6,633 bases of DNA from Methanosarcinales archaeon (lineage in GTDB: Archaea; Halobacteriota; Methanosarcinia; Methanosarcinales; Methanocomedenaceae): positions 1-6,633 of the forward strand of contig DUIM01000090.1 in the NCBI GenBank assembly GCA_013330355.1, read 5' to 3'. Positions 5,658-6,633 of the stretch are shown here, piece after piece; position 1 is the first letter of the stretch, and each line of letters begins with the position of its first letter. The notes beneath the pieces are model-generated. The model was not told the origin of the DNA and ran no database searches. It worked only from the letters and a program-made list of their open reading frames with translations. The translations under genes were made by a program, and so were the position numbers.

Positions 5658-6536
5658 ATGACAAATTACTTTCTATGGATTTCACTGGTATTCTTCCTAA
5701 TTGCATCCATACTCCCATCACAACATAAACAGTACCGGATGCCTATTGGCGGCACAGGCTGGATATTTTTTGCCATATACTGGGCACTGCAACCGCTATA
5801 TTACATCAAGGAAGGGGACCTCACAATGATACTGTTGACCCTGGTCGTGGCATTCATATGCATCATTATAGCTCACCTGATGTTCGCTACATATCTTGAT
5901 TCAAAAAAAGGCATACAACACGATAACCCTGCTGACAGGCAAAAGACCCTGACAGCCGTAACGACTATCACGGCTGTGGGATGCCTGTTCTATTTCCCCT
6001 TCTCCGAAATCGAATCGCTGAACCATTTACTTATATCAATAGTTACCTCCCAGACCTTCTGGTTCGCACAGATGGCGGGATTCCCTGTAGAAAGGCTTGA
6101 CTGGAACATGATAATGCTCGAAGGATACAGGGTAGAGATCATACTGGCGTGTACAGCCATCGAGAGCATTGCCCTGTTCTTTGGGATCATACTGGGCATA
6201 AAAGCAGAGAAAAAACGGATTTTCATGGCACTGATGGCTTCGATCCCGGTAATATACACACTCAATCTCATAAGGAATGCATTTGTGATAGGAGCATATG
6301 GCTACAACTGGTTCGGGACCGGACCCATGACAGTAAATATCCTGGGCAATGAGATATTCCTGCATGCTTCGGCCAGTTTCTATTTAGGGCATCACATTAT
6401 TGCAAAAGGTGGCTCAGGGATCGCCCTGTTCTTTATCGCCTATGCAGTCCTGAAACTGCTTCCTGAACTCCTGGACCTTATCGACAATCTCTGGACGCTG
6501 ATAAGAGAGGACCTAAGGCTGATCAGGAGGGGTTAA
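5658..6536 (+). CDS. artA: Archaeosortase A (PGF-CTERM protein-processing enzyme)
   Basis: This is an integral membrane protein of 292 residues of the exosortase/archaeosortase family. ArtA recognises the C-terminal PGF-CTERM tripartite signal of exported proteins such as S-layer glycoproteins; in haloarchaea it is needed for C-terminal processing coupled to prenyl-lipid attachment. Visible here are about eight hydrophobic segments (roughly 3-20, 33-50, 55-80, 98-115, 122-140, 160-180, 187-207, 253-268). The family active-site residues are Cys165 (LACTAIES), Arg206 (LNLIRNAF) and His245/His246 (FYLGHH). The Cys-to-Arg spacing of 41 and the TAIES and LNxIRN contexts are typical. The ATG start is bounded upstream by an in-frame stop. 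The gene is divergent from the ferredoxin, has its own promoter region with a dyad, and is followed at once by a probable second gene. No PGF-CTERM substrate is encoded in the window. Assignment to subtype A is by overall resemblance. Confidence 0.88.
   Translation: MTNYFLWISLVFFLIASILPSQHKQYRMPIGGTGWIFFAIYWALQPLYYIKEGDLTMILLTLVVAFICIIIAHLMFATYLDSKKGIQHDNPADRQKTLTAVTTITAVGCLFYFPFSEIESLNHLLISIVTSQTFWFAQMAGFPVERLDWNMIMLEGYRVEIILACTAIESIALFFGIILGIKAEKKRIFMALMASIPVIYTLNLIRNAFVIGAYGYNWFGTGPMTVNILGNEIFLHASASFYLGHHIIAKGGSGIALFFIAYAVLKLLPELLDLIDNLWTLIREDLRLIRRG
6525..6532 (+). promoter_or_regulatory. Strong Shine-Dalgarno sequence at the end of artA
   Basis: AGGAGGGG lies inside the last codons of artA (Arg-Arg-Gly) and contains a full GGAGG at 6526-6530. 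The frame starting ATT at 6539 begins 8 nt after GGAGG, the usual spacing. This is the strongest ribosome binding site in the window and argues that a translated gene follows artA in the same transcript. Confidence 0.65.
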
Positions 6537-6538
6537 CC

Positions 6539-6633
6539 ATTCTGGCCCGGAATACCGAAACCCTGGTAAGGGGCCTGTTCGCAGTTGCAGTGACACTGGC
6601 AGTAGCTGCTTATTTATTGAATTCTTCACTACT
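6539..6633 (+). CDS. Probable membrane protein, N-terminus only, unusual start codon
   Basis: I do not recognise this gene. The frame beginning ATT (6539) or CTG (6542) reads (I)LARNTETLVRGLFAVAVT and continues LAVAAYLLNSSL to the window end, so it is truncated at its 3' side. Residues about 10-28 are a hydrophobic stretch after a charged N-terminus, consistent with a membrane anchor or first transmembrane helix. It lies 2 nt after the artA stop and has an excellent Shine-Dalgarno sequence, so co-transcription and translational coupling with artA are likely. No ATG, GTG or TTG exists near the expected position in this frame; the first GTG is at 6584. The start is therefore ATT or CTG, or the base is a sequencing/assembly error or point mutation of ATG. 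Frame 1 is also open here, but its translation is polar and has no start. A function linked to surface-protein or lipid metabolism would be a guess. Confidence 0.45.
   Translation, partial: MLARNTETLVRGLFAVAVTLAVAAYLLNSSL

Noticed and set aside
5990..6365. Minus-strand open frames of 93 and 109 aa within artA
   Set aside because: They overlap the catalytic region of archaeosortase A antisense and have no supporting start signals or homology.
1..6633. Search for CRISPR arrays, insertion sequences, tRNA/rRNA genes and defence islands
   Set aside because: No regularly spaced repeats, transposase motifs, terminal inverted repeats or RNA-gene signatures were seen. SbcCD alone is a repair nuclease and not evidence of a defence system.

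Overview
The window reads as a piece of a euryarchaeal chromosome, most likely from a methanogen or an anaerobic methane/alkane oxidiser of the Methanosarcinales type. This is inference. It rests on an archaeosortase A gene, a two-cluster ferredoxin that resembles the small ferredoxin subunits of formylmethanofuran dehydrogenase, TATA-type promoter elements at archaeal distances from start codons, and GGAGG-like ribosome binding sites. No rRNA or tRNA gene is visible to fix the lineage.

Layout: positions 1-286 are AT-rich and hold no gene I can support. Positions 287-4980 (minus strand) carry a two-gene unit, sbcD then sbcC, which overlap by 4 nt. Together they encode an SbcCD-type (Mre11/Rad50 superfamily) nuclease with complete catalytic motifs: the Walker A, Q-loop, signature, Walker B and H-loop of SbcC, a CPVC zinc hook at its midpoint, and all phosphodiesterase metal-ligand motifs of SbcD. 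Positions 4981-5145 hold the sbcD promoter region with an inverted repeat, plus a hairpin/T-tract terminator for the next gene. Positions 5146-5391 (minus) encode a stand-alone 81-aa 2[4Fe-4S] ferredoxin. A 266-bp divergent spacer follows, with ferredoxin promoter signals on one strand and, on the other, a perfect 11+11 bp inverted repeat that overlaps the likely artA TATA box. Positions 5658-6536 (plus) encode archaeosortase A, a membrane cysteine transpeptidase-like enzyme that processes PGF-CTERM surface proteins. From 6539 to the window end there is a probable next gene of the artA unit. It is cut off, has a strong Shine-Dalgarno sequence, but has no ATG/GTG/TTG at the expected place.

The three functional blocks (DNA-end processing, electron transfer, surface-protein anchoring) appear to be independent transcription units. 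I do not see a novel defence system, mobile element or CRISPR array. The most interesting signals are regulatory: the artA promoter palindrome with its upstream repeats, and the unusual start of the truncated last gene.
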